Shown here: in pieces, positions 63,901-64,000 of the stretch
Position numbering within the stretch: the stretch's first letter is position 1
How the letters are laid out: each line of letters starts with the position of its first letter
DNA from: Marinoscillum sp. MHG1-6
Lineage (GTDB): Bacteria; Bacteroidota; Bacteroidia; Cytophagales; Cyclobacteriaceae
DNA: 64,000 nucleotides
Direction of reading: 5' to 3'
Assembly: GCF_024714475.1 (NCBI RefSeq)
Contig: NZ_JAMZMI010000009.1
Coordinates: 119,888-183,887 of the forward strand
Program-made: the position numbers and the translations under genes
Notes under the pieces: generated by a model
The model's database searches: none
What the model saw: the letters and a program-made list of their open reading frames with translations, nothing else
What the model was told of the DNA's origin: nothing

Positions 63901-64000
63901 GTCTGTGATCCCGACCTGAATGACCCGTCTAACCCTGATGCCAATGGTGCCATCACTTTTACCCCTACCGGAGGTACTACTTATGCCTTCGCACTTGAAA
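57916..64000 (+). CDS. Giant SprB-like surface protein (partial, C-terminus outside window)
   Basis: The frame is open for 2,028 codons to the right edge. The likely start is 57916 or Met9 at 57940 (signal MKSTNYKFYSLFTLALLSFT, cleavage near LSA-QE). Order: a metal-binding-type stretch (CNNGVDDDGDGYIDCYDSDC), FG-GAP-like repeats (about 95-460: GDLDQDGIPEVV, ADFNQDGVPELY, GDVDGDGQMNAV, VDVDGDGASEIC), a CARDB-like domain (about 580-700), a jelly-roll region from ETFSTSSAG (about 745-910), cysteine-bearing SprB-type modules, a LamG-like domain (about 1,261-1,438: WIDIPQTISGWTELTISYWV and FEGRIDEFRLYNKAFN), and further modules of about 85-115 residues. A type B C-terminal domain is expected beyond the edge. 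Adhesion or gliding is a plausible role, by analogy to SprB. Confidence 0.88.
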   Translation, partial: MQLHQLSVMKSTNYKFYSLFTLALLSFTSLSAQEVCNNGVDDDGDGYIDCYDSDCSDNADCNNFFLGNSVACQEEPTANPAFSMRLQWASANESADSYATPMVGDLDQDGIPEVVTINWIKKTLNIINGSDGTNFISPVTLDFNPQWQVAIGDVMGDECAWIFVTEHDFSSLANSTKVVAYDCKGTPQWQVDASKGYGPGVPGLADFNQDGVPELYYRNEIRNAQTGALLVQGIGWDYAWYFDVAFGTLAIDVLGDDKLELVTGGEIYSVNITNGSGTTGNSVTLERNLDDLLDAAGESAYSFRYYRTYISAADYNLDGNMDLVLSGAIDDSNGDPFTTVFFWDVAGSTVDYYQDPANNWARGTGRINLGDVDGDGQMNAVYVSGEALYALDENMDLLWKVGVKETSSGFTGCTMFDFNGDGKTETVYRSEDVLMIISTDASGSATISSQSLACISRTAEEYPVVVDVDGDGASEICVTCLTNDGMSIDGSNYTNTQYSQVRVYEADGGEVWQPSRKVWNQHAYFNVNVNDDLTIPAVQQDHTVSFGSGNCTSGTNRALNGFLNQSTIIDETGCPSYVSPDLDIVGTITATPSQCPGSVFNVDFDIQNTGDTDISGTLPISFYAGDPTVDGSVQLNTQTVSLVNLLEDEIYKVTDMEVEGIGGDFDLYIVLNDYGQTPPISFYSASIAECEVTNNSASVAVTYLPFDVTVEKVSDNIKCDETKPNSGRALAYFDGTEEGEYETFWFETFSTSSAGATSESAGSSLWSSSTGGGSNSSTYGVGTTFGGNAFEGENSDGNNDAGYVTWTSEEINISAYTDVSISIDLLSNDNCDVSGSGQDEIKVVYKLDGGAETTLTNGQQYGDFDWERATASGLSGSTLQIIAYITTTRNNEVLGLDNVSVRGMSPTVSKQFTDVDGYEFYWYDITAPSTILYTGSDYSSMAEGTYGVYAKAADAECFSNVAQVTIDRLQPTLQVWAYSSTPLTDCETPDGSLRAFVYTETDGDGNPVDTLYDGYTFTWYSQDGLYVIGTGDTLDQIDATPYEPRAYHNNSGCTGAFGGTISVETAIEDLDSAFMNATINHITTCGGTGSITANYTGSSTYSYEWYIGSYAKPTPDYTTATITGLSTGTFTVRVIDDATSCASEEFTYTILDNSSNPKPVIDVIANNTACGEDSYNGSATISNPVSGTVYNWYWGTSATQANKLPGDAVPSATLSGNTLSNLPSGLYTVSAKQGGCTVYATAEIIDETDAPEFNFISQVDAGEGVNFSNKSWIDIPQTISGWTELTISYWVYLSNENYLNDHLIFSSGGTSEDQVVLWTDDTDGLSFVVKTEGDPDNGRINSFFKPTGWTQLTGVWSLDDINGDGIAGDMFLYANGVLIGSDNYVGTGTGIFDAGSSMYIARDANLGVNKFEGRIDEFRLYNKAFNPTEVTNAVCSTVDPAEDGLVVYYDFEPGNVTGTEVINVATTVNPPEATRNAGESGTFFNGDLIKQAQGTFDFLTSNIDCPIGYAQNNSSCDPNTPNGAMDLTGKIDPADGNYEFTLYSGYEAIADSIIGGPTANPVFSGLASGFYLLRVEDLDSECSAEDLPFAVADIPDYPAIVTTITEDVSCNSSGTGEIFAQAYSDVVEPSSYTFQLYDGFSYDNPIGSPVTVSDGLAGHTYTGLTDGSYRIEVMNDDYTCTFYKDIIVDDNPTTPTFDNVEVVANTSCSSANGSITLDMPGLETDYTYTWYIGSVADPVNEIDTATSFSLNNIGATTPSANGQYTVVATSIATGCASAPQTATVTDEPTSPVFLIDEVQANSGCTPDGAVGIAEAYTMDGGLQTTSGYTFEWFSDAGLTSSVTSTDDGLTNTAETLESITYYVRVTDDVTGCFAVNSITISNVPEYPELTLTSTQDNSSCDPTGYNGEILVAITGVIDPVADGYTLEWYYSDGTLVTDGGTVSGSATENLTGIPDDTYKVVTTAPNGCNSDTLVVIVAPGLPTLAAGTSGLTGNSVCDPDLNDPSNPDANGAITFTPTGGTTYAFALE

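Noticed and set aside
1..64000. tRNA, rRNA, insertion sequences, integrases, riboswitches
   Set aside because: I looked through the intergenic gaps, nearly all under 350 bp, and found no cloverleaf, transposase-like product, terminal repeats or conserved leader that I could support.

Overview
The window looks like chromosomal DNA of a gliding-type Bacteroidota, most likely from the order Cytophagales; I cannot name the genus. The evidence is a SusC/SusD pair in a polysaccharide utilization locus (PUL), several proteins that carry type IX secretion system (T9SS) C-terminal domains of both type A and type B, a PorP/SprF protein, very large secreted multi-domain proteins, and base composition in the low-to-mid 40s %GC by eye. 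No tRNA, rRNA, insertion sequence, CRISPR array or phage gene was seen.

Region 1 (1-23,088) is a PUL. On the minus strand, in transcription order, it holds a GH2-malectin enzyme, an unassigned TIM-barrel glycosidase-like lipoprotein, an NCS1-type permease, a 58-residue membrane protein, a GH78 alpha-L-rhamnosidase, a GH28 polygalacturonase, a GH95 enzyme, then SusC and a SusD cut by the left edge. A divergent two-gene unit on the plus strand encodes a sialate O-acetylesterase-like (SASA) enzyme and a DUF5703-type protein. GH28, GH78, GH95, GH2 and a deacetylase together fit a branched pectin such as rhamnogalacturonan: surface and periplasmic enzymes cut and deacetylate it, SusCD imports oligosaccharides, and the NCS1 permease may carry a final product across the inner membrane. 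The substrate is inferred.

Region 2 (23,097-26,404) is a set of small unrelated genes: a bacterial voltage-gated cation channel with an unusual filter (TLEGW), a small unknown protein overlapping a YdeI/OmdA-like gene, a DUF3108 protein and a secreted unknown. It ends in a clear bidirectional terminator.

Region 3 (26,421-52,159) is the most unusual part. It is a minus-strand run of six closely spaced genes: a nucleotide-transporter-like membrane protein with HEAT-like repeats and a cyclic-nucleotide-binding-like domain; a TIR-like/DUF4062-like/TIR-like protein; a membrane-anchored STAND-type NTPase with a long coiled coil and a WD40 propeller predicted to lie in the periplasm; an outer-membrane barrel with an N-terminal helical domain; a beta-rich lipoprotein; and a 4,739-residue T9SS type A cargo made of tandem Ig-like modules. 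An outer-membrane barrel gene lies just upstream. The arrangement suggests an apparatus reaching from cytoplasm to cell surface, built around signal-transduction or conflict-type domains. I know of no described system with exactly this make-up.

Region 4 (52,362-64,000) is a plus-strand T9SS surface-protein locus: a PorP/SprF barrel fused through a VVEETP-repeat linker to a SPOR domain, a 1,105-residue protein with a gliding-type (type B) C-terminal domain, and the first 2,028 codons of a giant SprB-like protein that runs off the right edge.
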